Shown: piece after piece, positions 1-10,849 of the stretch
Numbering within the stretch: position 1 is the first letter of the stretch
How the letters are laid out: each line of letters begins with the position of its first letter
Source of the DNA: Sacculina carcini
Taxonomy: Eukaryota; Arthropoda; Thecostraca; Sacculinidae
Direction of reading: 5' to 3'
Assembly: GCA_916048095.2 (NCBI GenBank)
Contig: OU696582.1
Location: 2,422,501-2,486,500, forward strand
DNA length: 64,000 bases
Position numbers and translations under genes: made by a program
Notes under the pieces: model-generated
Databases searched by the model: none
What the model was told of the DNA's origin: nothing
Seen by the model: only the letters and a program-made list of their open reading frames with translations

Positions 1-34
1 AATGAACACACCGCCAGGGCCCGGGGCAACTCAC

Positions 35-211
35 GAGGACAGCTGAGAAAGTTCCACAACTTGGCGGTGCACTGCGTGGTGTTGAGCGCGCCCGAGTAAC
101 CGCCAGCTAAACAGCGTCCCAGTCCAGTGCCCGAGCCGCTGTCACACCAGCCACAGCCGGGGTCTTGTTGACATCGCTGACACGTCTTGTGTGCCTCGCA
201 CGAACCGCCGC
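35..211 (-). CDS. Atrn: attractin-like exon 15: PSI module 4
   Basis: The translation has the PSI signature: C-E-A-H-K-T-C followed by C-Q-Q-D-P-G-C-G-W-C, then a glycine-rich stretch and two further cysteines. The acceptor ends in CTAG and the donor reads GTGAGT. The exon starts in phase 1 and ends in phase 1, matching exon 14. It aligns with the last PSI of vertebrate attractin, which precedes the laminin-type EGF modules. The next exon lies off the left edge. Confidence 0.85.
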
Positions 212-1455
212 CTAGTCGCAATAACATGTCGATAAATGTCGACATATAGATATACACACGTGGACACACAAACAAACATAGGCCTAAGTGACAGCTGCTA
301 CACGGGAAGAAGCCGAAGTTTATGAACACACACAGGTGTGTCCCGTGCAGCTCGCTGCCACCGCAGAACCGACCCTCTCCACGCTATGACGCCACAAGGA
401 CAGAAGACGTATTAGAGAGGGCCACCTCCCCAGAATGCATGACACAACACATGACTGATATCTGGTACCATCATTTACTGCTGGGTGGACAGGGGCTGTT
501 GGATTATAGAATTCTCTCAAATATATTCTGTTCCGCTGGGTTTCGAACCACAGACCTTCCGCTTGTGAGGCGGGTGTGCTAACCACTACACCACGGAGTC
601 CAACAAACATGAACACACGTAGGCATGCAAACACAAACACATGTACAAAGATAGACAAACACAAAAGCACATAGTAAACACATGCACACACATTAATTGT
701 TCGATTATCAACCTCAGAGTTATGGACTTCGGAAATGCATGAATCGAACGCTTTAAAAAATGCGGAATTAAATATTGTTTATTAACCAGTTGCTGTGTTG
801 TTTATTCCGCTCGCGTATTAATATTCTTTCTCAAGTTCTGATTCGTTGCTTGCTAATTCAAAACGGCATTCAGTATTGTTGCAGTTCTGAACTAATTACG
901 CTCGAAATAAATGTCCCCGGAACACAAACAAACACCAAGTGAATGACAACTTCTGAGAGCTTCTGGATTCACTCAAGAAGCACTCAGAAGAACTGCCGAA
1001 ATAATTATGAGATGTCAATCGAACGCTTAGAAGCACTTCTGAAGCGCTTCATATCCTATGTCCTGACCATTTCCAAGTGTGTGGTGTGCAGAAAACTATC
1101 AAACTCTATGCCAGTGAAGGTTGCACAAGTTGCACGGTCAAATAGGATCACTCTATCTCAATCATGCACGATCACTAAGCACAACAGCCAACGCGATAGT
1201 GAGCACAATTTACGAACAAGAAAACAAGAACATTTGATATTTATAGACTAATTAACACACCTGTTATATGAAAGCGATATTACAATGGCGCTTGTATATT
1301 TTATGATTATGTTGTGTTTGTGAGTAATGTTGATACCGTTTCATTTGTTTTTATTCCGTTTCATGTGTTCGTATGTCTTTGGCTTTTCTGTTTGTACCTT
1401 CATTGATTCAGAAGATGAATGGTTATAATCAAAGATATAACAAGAACACACTGAC
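212..1455. other. intron 14 of the attractin-like gene
   Basis: Contains a tRNA-derived SINE (287-603) and CA-rich sequence. Positions 606-1455 show no coding exon, and short open frames there have no recognisable content. Confidence 0.6.
287..603 (-). repeat. Val-tRNA-derived SINE, copy 1
   Basis: Read on the minus strand, the right end is a tRNA-like head with an A box (TGGTGTAGTGGTTAGCAC), an anticodon-loop equivalent CAC and a B box (GGTTCGAAACC), close to tRNA-Val(CAC). The acceptor stem does not pair fully, so this is not a working tRNA gene. The body continues leftwards to a tail near 287. Three related copies lie at 8920-9246, 15856-16076 and 22650-22930. Confidence 0.75.
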
Positions 1456-1550
1456 CAGCGGGAATTGTCTGACATTTCGACTCCAGAGTGGTCCATTCCA
1501 TACACTCTCCGTATGGAAACGATACCACGTAGGCATTGTTGTCCACACAT
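1456..1550 (-). CDS. Atrn: attractin-like exon 14: end of PSI module 3
   Basis: The product reads CVDNNAYVVSFPYGECMEW and onward, very close to the conserved segment after PSI 3 in vertebrate attractin. It begins by completing an Arg codon left by exon 13 and ends in phase 1 at a GTCAGT donor. The acceptor CAG is directly preceded, in transcript sense, by a long TG-rich microsatellite (1551-1870 on the plus strand). Confidence 0.88.
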
Positions 1551-1870
1551 CTGCACACACAAACATACACACACACATAAATATACACGCACAAGCATAC
1601 ACACATAAATATAAATGCACATACACACACATACATAAACACACACATATATACATACACAAATGCATACAAACGCACATATGCACAAATATACCTACAC
1701 ACACAGACACATACAAATACACATACACACACAAAAATAACACACGCACACAAATACAGACAAACACACACAAAGAAATAAATACATACACAATTATACA
1801 CACATACACACAATTACACATACATAAACACACAAACACATATATACAAACATAGACACACACATATACA
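1551..1870. repeat. CA-rich imperfect microsatellite
   Basis: About 320 bp of ACAC/ATAC/AAAC repeats directly upstream, in transcript sense, of exon 14. It produces long meaningless frames of Cys/Val or Thr/His that should not be annotated as genes. Confidence 0.9.
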
Positions 1871-1989
1871 CAATTAAACACCAACACCATGCAAACACGA
1901 GGAGAAACATCACCAGTGAGAGACGTAGGGAAGGAGAGAGCGTGTGAGAGGCCGATACAGAGAGCGTGAGAGCCGGAGAGAAGAGCCAC

Positions 1990-2110
1990 CTCATCTGGTT
2001 GATGCACCACATACAGTTGGCCGAGGTGCAGTTGTGACAAGAGTTGCGTTCACTGCACGAACGACCGCATGGCTCCTGAACGACGGCAGTCGCCAATGCT
2101 GTGTCATTAC
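1990..2110 (-). CDS. Atrn: attractin-like exon 13: PSI module 3
   Basis: The product has CGRSCSERNSCHNCTSANCMWC, the PSI cysteine spacing of vertebrate attractin PSI 3. It starts with two bases completing the codon split by exon 12 and ends in phase 2. The acceptor TATATCAG is preceded by about 47 uninterrupted GT units. The donor is followed by a CT-rich stretch. In vertebrate attractin a C-type lectin domain precedes this module; here exon 12 joins it in frame. Confidence 0.86.
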
Positions 2111-2115
2111 CTGAT

Positions 2116-2118
<3 letters not shown>

Positions 2119-2212
<94 letters not shown>
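2119..2212. repeat. (CA)n microsatellite, about 47 units
   Basis: Uninterrupted AC dinucleotide run, (GT)n on the transcribed strand, ending 8 nt from the acceptor of exon 13. Confidence 0.97.
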
Positions 2213-2214
<2 letters not shown>

Positions 2215-2267
2215 TACATTACATTAGGTAGATATTTATATAGTGCACCTAGAGGGTCTCTAGGGTT

Positions 2268-2345
<78 letters not shown>

Positions 2346-2421
2346 CAGACACCCATATATACACAAAAACATACACACACACAGACACAAACACACAAAC
2401 ATGCATTTCATTACATTAGGT

Positions 2422-2460
<39 letters not shown>
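2213..2460. repeat. dispersed ATTTATATAG-type repeat with (AC)n and (AT)n runs
   Basis: A short motif with ACATTAGGTAGATATTTATATAG and AGAGGGTCTCTAGGG occurs at 2213-2270. A partial copy is at 2405, and a related copy at 4596-4660 has TATATAGCGTCC and AAGGTCTGTAAGGCGCTGC. These look like 3' ends of a short interspersed element, separated by an (AC)n run at 2272-2344 and an (AT)n run near 2433-2458. Confidence 0.55.
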
Positions 2461-2461
<1 letters not shown>

Positions 2462-2462
2462 C

Positions 2463-3640
2463 TACTCACTCGCACTCATGCGGCCCTGTTTTTCCTGTCC
2501 CGCTACGCATTGCTACCTCGGGCCACATATTTGATGCGGGCCGCGCCTGTTTACGTATCAGAGGAGGAGCTTGGCCGCATCGACCTGCTGATGTGAGTGG
2601 CCATCTCGCGCAGTTGCAACATCCAGCTTGATGACGACAGCTGGACTCAGGCGTCCCTACCCGTGCGTTTGGGAGGAGTGGGCGTGCGACGCATGGCGGA
2701 CGTGGCGCTGCCAGCTCATATCGCTTCGCTGGAAGCCACGGAGGAGATGGTACGTATGATCGACGGCCGCGAAAGCGGCGACAGACCAGCTTCCCTGACA
2801 TCCGCCATCAGCGACTTCGCAGAGCGGCAGTGCCCCGACTACAAACCGGGAGTGCCTCCCACCCAGCGCCACTTGGACGAGCTGGCGTCCACCCGACGCT
2901 ACCAGCGCCTCCTGACTCAGGCCAACCAGGTGGACCGCGCTCGGCTCCTGGCTGCAGTCGCCCCGCACAGTGGAGCGTGGCTATCGGCGCTGCCGGTCGC
3001 TAATCTCGGTCTCCTGCTGCCGGACGAGGCTGTCAGAGTCGGGGTTGCCCTGCGCCTGGGTGTGGCAGCTCAACAGCCACACAGGTGTCGATGCGGCACC
3101 ATGGCTGACAAGTTCGGTCACCACAATTTATCCTGTCACCGCGATCCTGGCCGTCTGCCGCGTCACAGCGCTCTGAATGATGTCATCTTCAGGAGCCTGG
3201 CGTCGGCGGGCCTCACGGCAATCCTGGAGCCGCGTGGCCTGGACCGTGGTGACGGGCGAAGACCGGACGGCATCACGTGCTACCCCTTCCGACGCGGCAG
3301 GATGCTATGCTGGGACGACACCTGCACCAGCACCTTCGGCAGCACCTACTTGGTAGAGAACGCCGTGAGACCCGGAGCGACGGCACGGGCGGCCGAGGAC
3401 AGCAAGCGGCGCAGGTACGCTGCCATCGGCCGCCAATACGAGTTCCTGCCGCTCGCCGTGGAGACCAGCGGCGTAATGGGGGAGGCACTGGAGGAGCTCG
3501 TGCGAGAATTGGGTCGTCGCATGACGGAGCGATCAGGAGAGCGGCGAGAAGCCACTTGGCTCCGACAGCGCATCGGCCTGGCCGTTATCCGTGGCAATGC
3601 GGCTGCTGTGTGTATGTGAATTGTTTGTGCGTGTTGGTAT
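2463..3640 (+). pseudogene. 5'-truncated non-LTR retrotransposon ORF, C-terminal part (LINE-A)
   Basis: The frame 2463-3619 encodes the region downstream of a reverse transcriptase. The thumb-like segment (SRYALLPRATYLMRAAP) is followed by LPVRLGGVGVRR, a C-R-C...H-H-N-L-S-C cysteine-histidine cluster, R-P-D-G-I-T and an L-C-W-D-D-T motif resembling a PD-(D/E)XK nuclease core, and a conserved end E-T-S-G-V-M-G...LRQRIGLAVIRGNAA. The last pattern recurs at 8228-8370, which is why I treat it as a repeated LINE 3' end. One in-frame TGA lies at 2594-2596 and the palm domain is missing, so this is a dead 5'-truncated copy sitting in an attractin intron. GC content is clearly above its surroundings. 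The clade is not assigned. Confidence 0.75.
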
Positions 3641-4429
3641 CAGTATGTGTTAAAATACAGTGTGTTTAAAAAAATATAAAATAAAAACTGGCACAAACAC
3701 ACACACATGCGCGCGCACAGAGTGGAAGATAGAGAGAAATAGAGAACAAAGCGAAATACACATGCACACACAATACATTCCCAATGGAATAATAGCCGAA
3801 TGAAACCAGTTCGACGAATAAATGTTAGACATCAACGGTGTGAACACATAATTAAGTCAAGTCAATATTGGATCATTGTGAAACTACAAGGGTATAATAC
3901 GAGCTTGAATATCAACTCCCGAAGTAGCAAAATTCAGGTGAATACAACTGAATACAACACACAACCAGAGCCAGATGTTGAGGGGCCCTTTGCCTCACGC
4001 TTTATATTACAATTTGTCATAAAGCAGCGCATAAAAGTCGCCAGCATAATGTAACCCGAGGGACTGCTCGTAATCGTATTTTCTCAAAATCGAGCCTACA
4101 TTATAATGGTGCTTTACACATAATTGTTGCATTTTCCATGGCTCCTTCTGCCTTCACACTGCTATAGCTTCTACTAAAATATTGTTCCAACATGAAATTT
4201 AGCCCGTCTTGTAGAAAACAAAATTTCCTACATGCTGATGTAAATTGTTAGTGTGTACACCAAGTGGTTACGGAGGAGTAGCTGGTAGAAAATGGACCAA
4301 GGCTTGTGGGACAGACAGACAGACAAACACGGAGTTTGTCTCTTAAACACATAGAGGGGGCCCCCAGTATTTCCTTCGGGGGTGAGGGAAGGGGCATAAG
4401 AGCTCACAGCGGCTCTGCATATAACGTAC
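3641..4429. other. rest of intron between attractin exons 12 and 13, no gene seen
   Basis: AT-rich sequence with short CA runs. I searched the minus strand for a C-type lectin exon (Trp/Cys pattern) and saw none. A (GACA)n-like run occurs near 4311-4327. Confidence 0.55.
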
Positions 4430-4571
4430 GTTGTGTGGTTTCAACGAGGGTGTAGCACTTGTGGTCGAGTTCCCACTTGCAGTGCGCTTCTGAGTGGCAC
4501 GCATGACAGTTGTGCATCAGTGTGCAGTTGGACGCAAAGCCGGGGTGGCACTGGTCCAACGCTGCGGCCGA
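4430..4571 (-). CDS. Atrn: attractin-like exon 12: PSI module 2
   Basis: The product contains CTLMHNCHACHSEAHCKWE and a further Cys, matching PSI 2 of attractin (C-x-S-C...C-x-W-E). It starts in phase 0 after exon 11 and ends in phase 1 at a GTACGT donor. The acceptor CAG follows a TG-rich stretch. In vertebrates the C-type lectin domain would follow directly; the next exon found here is PSI 3. Confidence 0.87.
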
Positions 4572-4599
4572 CTGACACAAACACAAACATACACATACA

Positions 4600-5454
4600 T
4601 TTACATTATGTAGACATTTATATAGCGTCCTACACCTAGAAGGTCTGTAAGGCGCTGCACACATATACACACACACACATACACACATATTCACAACGTA
4701 GAAGACGGAAAGAGAGGGAGAGAGCAAATAGGAAATTACACCTTATATTAATCGCTCGTATAGAAAATGTTATCTAAGATATAATGAGACTTCAAAAAGA
4801 AAAATTTCTTAGTGTGTTTTTTGAAAAGAGGTATACACACACACATATATATACGTCAAACAGCTTGCACACACATACACATAAACACACGCACACACAC
4901 ACACACACACAAGGAGTCACTCACACATATATACGCCAACAACAACTTACAAAACACATATACACACACACACACCAGCATACACACACGCACGCAATCA
5001 CACATATCTAGGCTAAATAACTTAAACACATACGTGAAAATGGATGTTTCGGTTTGATTATTTTGTTTTGTAGAATTTTGTTTTGCATGAGTGTCGATGT
5101 TGATAAGACCGCTGTTATTGGATGATGCGAACAAACGACAACAGTTGTTGATTAACAAAACTAAAAACTAAAAAAATTGCTGCACACACACACACACACA
5201 GGAATATTGCAAGCAGGTTGGCAGGTTTAAACGCAAAACATTAAAGGTTAATCAATCGTTGTTCAATTATTTATATGGGAAACCTATTTAAGATCAATTA
5301 TCAAAATGGACAATTGATTTCCAATCAATTACTAATATATTCAATTAATTTATATTCAATTATTAGTATGCGCCATTTATTCATATGCACATCATATTTA
5401 TACGAGCAAATAATGTATAAGGGCAATATATTTATAATCAATTATTCAATTTAC
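4600..5454. other. intron 11, CA-rich and AT-rich, no gene seen
   Basis: Contains CA-rich stretches (4840-5005), a short (CA)n run near 5184 and AT-rich sequence with repeated CAATTA words near 5250-5450. No exon or transposon ORF recognised. Confidence 0.5.
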
Positions 5455-5664
5455 CGTTGATAAGTCGGAGCAATGTCGGTGCATACACTGCACGCCGCAC
5501 CACACACAATTGTGCAGCGAGTTGACACATGTGGCGCACGACGATATTGACGCACAGTGGCGCGTCGCAAACGTCGATAAAGACAAATTCTGCTCGTCGA
5601 CCACGTGTGACGTCATATTTGAGTGAATCGTGACGTCATCGTCGATTTCACAGATAGCGTGCGT
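5455..5664 (-). CDS. Atrn: attractin-like exon 11: PSI module 1
   Basis: The product has H-C-A-S-I-S-S-C-A-T-C-V...C-V-W-C-G-V-Q-C, the PSI signature. The exon is 210 nt, phase 0 at both ends, with acceptor CCACAG and donor GTAAAT. A (GT)n microsatellite lies about 20 nt upstream of the acceptor in transcript sense. It corresponds to PSI 1 of attractin, directly after the Kelch propeller. Confidence 0.85.
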
Positions 5665-5889
5665 CTGTGGCAATCGACCGAGACACACACACACACACAC
5701 ACACACATATGCTGGCATTAAGGATATGAATTGAGGCGGTGTGTCATACACTGAGCCATTGAGGAAATTGCTGAGGTACTGAACAGAAAATTCCAACTGA
5801 ATTTCACCGATGAGAGTTACCATTCCGGAATAAAAAAGAAACCAAACAACTAGAACCCATCCATGAGGTTGATGTGACGAAAAATAACT

Positions 5890-7200
5890 CCTAAACAGAC
5901 TGTCAACATTGAACAAAAGAAAGTCTATCGGTACAGATGGTGTTTGGGGACAAATTATGATGCAACGCAGAATCCAGCTGATCGAGCCAATATACGACAT
6001 ATTTTCAACTAGTCTGAAACATGGAATAGTGCCCAAACAGGGAAAGTGCTCTAGGATTGCGCCCATATACAAAAATGGAACAAAACTCGACCCGTTAAAC
6101 TATCGTCCAATATTATTGACAAGCGTACTTTGCAAGATGAGCGAGAGAATAATCAAGGACCAGTGGATGTGCTACTTGGAGACAGAAAACGCTTTGTCAA
6201 ATTGTCAATTTGGATTTAGACCAGCAAGATAGTGTGTATCCAATCTGCTGATGTTTTATAGCAAGGTCATTGATCCTGCTTAAGAAAGGGACCAGTGGGT
6301 CGATAGTATATACCTGGACCTCAGCAAAGCATTCGACAAGGTGTCACACATCAGGCTGTTGTGGAAATTAGAGCAAAGTCGAGGCGTGAGCGAAGTGTTG
6401 TTGAGATGGATGACCGACTTCCTGAAGGCAAGGAAAATGTGCACTGTTGTGAGAGGAATGAAGTCAACTTGGGAGGGAGGTCATAAGTGGTGTACCACAG
6501 GGCTCAGTATTGGGGCCAATAATGTCCAGTGTTTATATGAACGACATAGTGGCGGATATTGACAGTACAATGCACTTGTTTGAAGACGACGCGAAGATAA
6601 TACGGGCCGTATCAAACCCTAACGACTGTCAACACTACAGAAAGACCTGAACAAAATCCACAACTGGCAGATGACCTTCAACGAGACTTAATCAACTTTG
6701 TCACAGAAGTGTCACTTAATCAAGTTTGGCACAGGTAAAAAAGGTCGTCGGTGACATACACCCTCGGAGTCCTGGTGTAAAAGGATTTGTCCCCTGAGGC
6801 CCACATTGATGATGTCTGCGCCAAAACTTTCTATTTGATGACTATAATAAAACACGTGTTCAACTTTATAGATGCAGAGACAATGCGGACATTAATAGTG
6901 TCAGTTATTAGGCTCAAGCTTGAATATGCTGCCGTGGTTTAGTATCCCAACGAGAAGCGTTTGGTGAAAAATTCGAAAAATGCAGAACACTGTCAATTTC
7001 ATTTTCAATGTCAATGTCAAAATCAATTATGAAGACAGGCTAAATGCGTTGAAATTACCGACGTTGGAAGACAGGAGGACACGGGGTGACCTTATTCGTA
7101 TTTTCAGGAAGATGACAGAAATCGCACCTCAGGGGGAAATTGGACTGATAAAGCAGGATAAAGGAAGGAGGTACGACAAGAAGCTCGGAAAATAACTCGG
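5890..7200 (+). pseudogene. decayed LINE reverse transcriptase (LINE-B)
   Basis: Fragments in several frames show reverse-transcriptase motifs in order: P-I-Y-K-N-G...LNYRPILLTSVLCKMSERI (5909-6232), Y-L-D-L-S-K-A-F-D-K-V (6311-6345), W-C-T-T-G-L-S equivalent to the G-V-P-Q-G-S box (near 6490), E-D-D-A-K equivalent to F-A-D-D (near 6585), and a C-terminal YEDRLNALKLPTLEDRRTRGDL segment (7035-7105). Stops and frameshifts separate them. This is a CR1/Jockey-group type relic, opposite in strand to the host gene. Confidence 0.75.
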
Positions 7201-7321
7201 TGCAAAAAGACATAGAGAAATACAGTTTTCCCTTCAGGCGAATTGACGTATGTAATACTATCGTAGAGGCCAAAACGATACTATTGATTGCACAATACTA
7301 TCGTAAAGGCCAAAACGATAA

Positions 7322-7626
7322 GAACACACACACACACACACACACATACATGCCGGCAGATACCGACATAAAAACACAAAACCAGAGACCAAGCATACAC
7401 ATTGAATCGTAGCGTTGATTCTATGTGTAAGCGCTAGTGAATACATATGTGTGAGTGTGAAAAAACACGCACACACACACACACAGAGAGAGAAGGACAC
7501 ACACATACACACCCATCCGCATACACAGATACAAATCCACCCACACACACGCATATACACAGAGATACACACACACATAAACATACACACACACATAAAC
7601 ATCCACCCACACACGCACACACACAT
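7322..7626. repeat. CA-rich microsatellites
   Basis: Two CA runs (7322-7350 and 7466-7626) flank a short AT-rich spacer. The second is interrupted by GAGAGA and CCCACC. Confidence 0.9.
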
Positions 7627-7629
7627 TTT

Positions 7630-7860
7630 TTATTCCATCTAACAGCTCTAATCGCATTATGAGAAATAGATATGATATTATTCTACAAAAATGTAGAACT
7701 ACTTTGTTTCGAAATTGCTTTTTGTATAAAGGCCCTGAAATTTGGAACAAACTTCCACAAAGCCTAAATGCATTAATGAAACAAGTTCTCTGGAAGGGTT
7801 CAAACTTGCTCTGAAAAAACACTTTTTATCTGACATGATTTCAAACATTTAACGGTGTAT
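7630..7860 (+). pseudogene. LINE ORF2 C-terminal remnant
   Basis: The plus strand encodes R-T-T-L-F-R-N-C-F-L-Y-K-G-P-E-I-W-N-K-L-P, the typical end of CR1/Jockey-group ORF2 proteins (G-P-x-I-W-N-x-L-P), followed by one frameshift and an AT-rich tail. No RT core remains. Confidence 0.6.
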
Positions 7861-8189
7861 GTTGATAAGACCGTCTTATTTCGATGTAATTCATGTAAAT
7901 TGCATATACTTAAATGCAATGTCTCGTGTTGTTTCATATATAGCCTCGATATGATTTTCGTTGTTTGCTACATGATTTGTCCATTGAAGTATATAAATAT
8001 CACACACAAATGAGCACATTCACATGATTGTACAACTGGATGCACTCTACACTATCCGTTCGTCCAAGAGCCACGGCTCGAAGAATCGTTGCCTTATTAA
8101 TCTGTGCTTGCTGTATAACTTGTTTTGTTGTCTATGTGTGGCAATACATCAAATTGACAAATTGACACACAGTGCCACTCTGGGCCAGC

Positions 8190-8382
8190 GGTGCAATTTC
8201 GTGCCGCTGGCTATCTAGACCACCGGCGTGATGGGGGCGTCCCTGGACGACTTCATCAAGCTCCTGGGCGGAAGAATCAGGAAGCGTTCAGGGGAGCCGC
8301 GAGAGACGGCCTGGCTTCGGCAGCGAATAAGCCTGGCCGTCATTCGTGGCAACACCGCCTCCATTGTATTGTATTATTGTGA
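8190..8382 (+). pseudogene. 3' end of LINE-A, second copy
   Basis: Encodes GEPRETAWLRQRISLAVIRG, nearly the same as the end of the 2463-3640 element, then stops at an AT-rich tail. Only the last 60 or so codons are present: a strongly 5'-truncated insertion. Confidence 0.7.
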
Positions 8383-8461
8383 ATATGCGTTACGCGTTTG
8401 TAAATGGATTTGTTAGTGTGAAAAAAAACACACACACACAAACACATAGACAAACACACAC

Positions 8462-8822
8462 CTGTTCTGAGGCCAGAGCGAGCGGCTGACAGATGCGTTG
8501 TTGCCGATGCCAGGCGCACTTAACACCGGCACTCAGCGAGTCGAACACACAGCGCCGCTGACTGCCGCCGAACGCCGCACACGCGCCGGGCGTGAAGCGC
8601 ACCACGTCCGACAACATGCGACCGTTGAAGCCGCCCAACACGTAGACGGCGCCGGCGTACACGGCCGCCGAGTGTCCGTAGCGCTCAACAGAGGGCGCTG
8701 CTGTCCAGCGAGCCGTCGGCGGCGCTCGCAGTGGACGCCAGCGGTCGCAGCGCACGTCGTAGGCGAGCAGCGCGCGCCGGTGACATTGTGTACTGCCACC
8801 GCCGCCGCCAGCGAAGTCGCCT
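8462..8822 (-). CDS. Atrn: attractin-like exon 10: last Kelch repeat and start of PSI region
   Basis: Contains LLAYDVRCDRWRPL, then ERYGHSAAVYAGAVYVLGGF and a LSDVVRF segment. A Cys-rich stretch ends in ICQPLALASEQ; the same ALA-x-x-EQ ending is found in vertebrate attractin at this point. It completes an Ile codon from exon 9 and ends in phase 0. The donor lies in a GT repeat (GTGTGTGTTTGTGTG). The acceptor CTTCCAG has no adjacent microsatellite. GC content is about 65%, well above the introns. Confidence 0.9.
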
Positions 8823-8919
8823 CTGGAAGTTTAACAAATACTGAAATAAGCACATTTAGCAAGTAGTTGGACTGTTGATTATAATGTCAAGTGCTAAAAG
8901 GTTAAAAGTTAAAGACCTC

Positions 8920-9246
8920 AAGTGACAGCTGCTACACAGAAAGAAGCCGAAGGTTATGAACACAGACAGGTGTGCCCCGTGCAGCTCGCTGCCACCGCAG
9001 AACCGATCCTCTCCACGCTATGACGCCACAAGGACGGAAGACGTATTAGAGAGGGTCACCTCCCCAGAATGCATGACACAACACATGACTGATATCTGGT
9101 ACCATTTACTGCTGGGTGGACAGGGGCTGTTGGATTATAGAATTCGCCAAAAAGAAATTATCTACCTCCGGGTTTCGAGCCACGAACGGGTTTTGAGCCT
9201 ACTGATTGTGAAGCTGGTGTGCTAGCACTACACCACGGTGTCCAAC
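8920..9246 (-). repeat. Val-tRNA-derived SINE, copy 2
   Basis: Over 90% identical by eye to the copy at 287-603 through the body. Its tRNA-like head (right end) is more decayed. Confidence 0.75.
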
Positions 9247-9501
9247 AAATATAAGTCTCGTCTTGCTAGGGAAAATGGTTTCCAGTGAGCTAAAGTTGTC
9301 GCACTTTTTGCCCATGCTATATAGTGTTTCCTGGAATAACACATTTTTTATTAAACGAACTTTAACCTGTATGTGTGAATATTGAATGAAAAAAACATTC
9401 GCTCCTACGTCGTTTGTATATATTATTTTTCCATCATAGCTATCGAGCATCCAGGTAGCGCGCGAACTGACTCCTGATTGGAAAAGGGTACAAAGAGTGA
9501 A

Positions 9502-9519
9502 ACAGTTTGAGAACCACTG
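9502..9519 (-). mobile_element. hAT-type terminal inverted repeat next to exon 9 donor
   Basis: On the minus strand the sequence CAGTGGTTCTCAAACTG starts 6 nt after the exon 9 donor. CAGTGGTTCTCAAAC is a standard hAT-family terminus. No matching right terminus was found between 9247 and 9500, so only one end is supported. Confidence 0.5.
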
Positions 9520-9525
9520 GCGTAC

Positions 9526-9666
9526 ATGGAAGCAGCGGCAGTGTTGGCAGTTGTTGCAGCCGTGTCGTTATGGACATTGCCACCAATCACCAGCATAACA
9601 CTGTCGGCGTGTACCAGCACGGACGCGTGCAAAAACTGAGCCACACCAGACGCACTCAACCGACTC
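9526..9666 (-). CDS. Atrn: attractin-like exon 9: Kelch repeat 5
   Basis: Encodes FLHASVLVHADSVMLVIGGN followed by VHNDTA, matching the attractin Kelch repeat with G-G-N-x-H-N-D-T. Acceptor GGTTACAG is preceded by a long (GT)n tract (9676-9778). The donor GTACGC comes just before a hAT terminus. Phase 2 at both ends. An alanine/threonine-rich stretch near its end is not seen in vertebrate orthologues. Confidence 0.86.
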
Positions 9667-9675
9667 CTGTAACCA

Positions 9676-9778
9676 CCACACACACACACACACACACATA
9701 CACACACACACACATACAAACACACACACATACACACACACACACACATACACACACATACAAACACACATACACATA
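9676..9778. repeat. (CA)n microsatellite at exon 9 acceptor
   Basis: Imperfect CA tract, (GT)n on the transcribed strand, within 10 nt of the acceptor. Confidence 0.95.
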
Positions 9779-9819
9779 GTGTACCAATAGAGAAAGCAAC
9801 GCAAGCATGTGACGAAAAG

Positions 9820-10160
9820 GAGCAATACAAACAAACAGTCAGAGAAAAAGACAGATAGAAGAAGAGAGACAAAGATATCAAGGTAGAAAGAGGGAAAACA
9901 GAGAAAACGTGAACGAAAGAGAAAATAAAATGAATGAAATGAGATCAAATGAGAGAAAAAAGAGAAGAAGAAAGAAACAGATTAAGATAGAGAGAAAGAG
10001 AGAAAACAGAGAAGAAAATAGAAATCAAGAGATTGAGATAGAGAGAAATAAAGACAGAGAAAGAGTGAGAAAAAGAGATACAAAGTAGAGAGAGAGAAAG
10101 AGAAAGAGAAATGGAGAGAAAGAAAGAGAGTGAGAGAGAGATAGAGAGAAGAGAGAGACG
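9820..10160. repeat. polypurine tract, GA-rich
   Basis: About 340 bp of nearly pure purine on the plus strand (GAGA, GAAA). In the transcript it is a CT-rich stretch directly after the exon 8 donor. Confidence 0.9.
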
Positions 10161-10164
10161 GCAC

Positions 10165-10348
10165 CAGGTCATGGTGTCCACATGCAGTGCGTGCAGTAGA
10201 GGTGTGGCCGAATAAGCCGCCACAGTGTCAGACACGTGTCCGCCGTAGACAAGCACACGTCGCAGCTCGGCATGCCACACACTGGAGTGGCCATAGCCGC
10301 CCTTCACTAGTGCACCACCGGTGCCAACCACGCTCCACATGCCCGTGC
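10165..10348 (-). CDS. Atrn: attractin-like exon 8: Kelch repeat 4
   Basis: Encodes G-T-G-M-W-S-V-V-G-T-G-G-A-L-V-K-G-G-Y-G-H-S-S-V-W and L-V-Y-G-G, with H-V-D-T-M-T-W at the end: the attractin pattern G-A-L-V-Q-G-G-Y-G-H-S-S-V. Phase 1 at the start, phase 2 at the end. The acceptor AACAG follows a (GT)n run and the donor is followed by CT repeats. Confidence 0.89.
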
Positions 10349-10849
10349 CTGTTGCACACACACACACATACACATGAGCATACACACACGCACATATGAA
10401 CATGCACATACCTGTGTGTGTATGTTCATGTACTTACAAGTGTATCCATGATCTATATCTATCAAGAAACAAGAATAAACGAATTCATATTGTCAAAACA
10501 CACACATTTGTCCATCTGTCCAATATTCAATTTCCCACTTGGCAATGCCTCTATTCCACACCAGTGGGGAATTTCACACAATTTACGGACCACCGTAATG
10601 CATCGTTGCAAGCTATGTTTGCATGTTGAACGCGTATATTGGTTGCAGAGACATAGTCAGTGCGTCTACTAGGAAAACGTTCTTCATTTAGAACCCCAGG
10701 CTAGTGAAGCTCAAACTGTGTGTATGTGTCTGTATATGCGTGTGTGCACATGCATGTGTGTTTGTGTATGTGAGTGTGTTTGTGTATGTGTCTATGTATG
10801 TATGTACGTATGGGTGAGTGTTGCCCCATACTATTGCTCATTCAGATCT

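Noticed and set aside
530..603. A tRNA-Val(CAC) gene
   Set aside because: The A and B boxes are good but the acceptor stem does not pair and the sequence continues into a repeated SINE body.
1340..2411. Long open frames of Cys/Val or Thr/His on both strands
   Set aside because: They are readings of CA/GT microsatellites, open only because the repeat has no stop codons.
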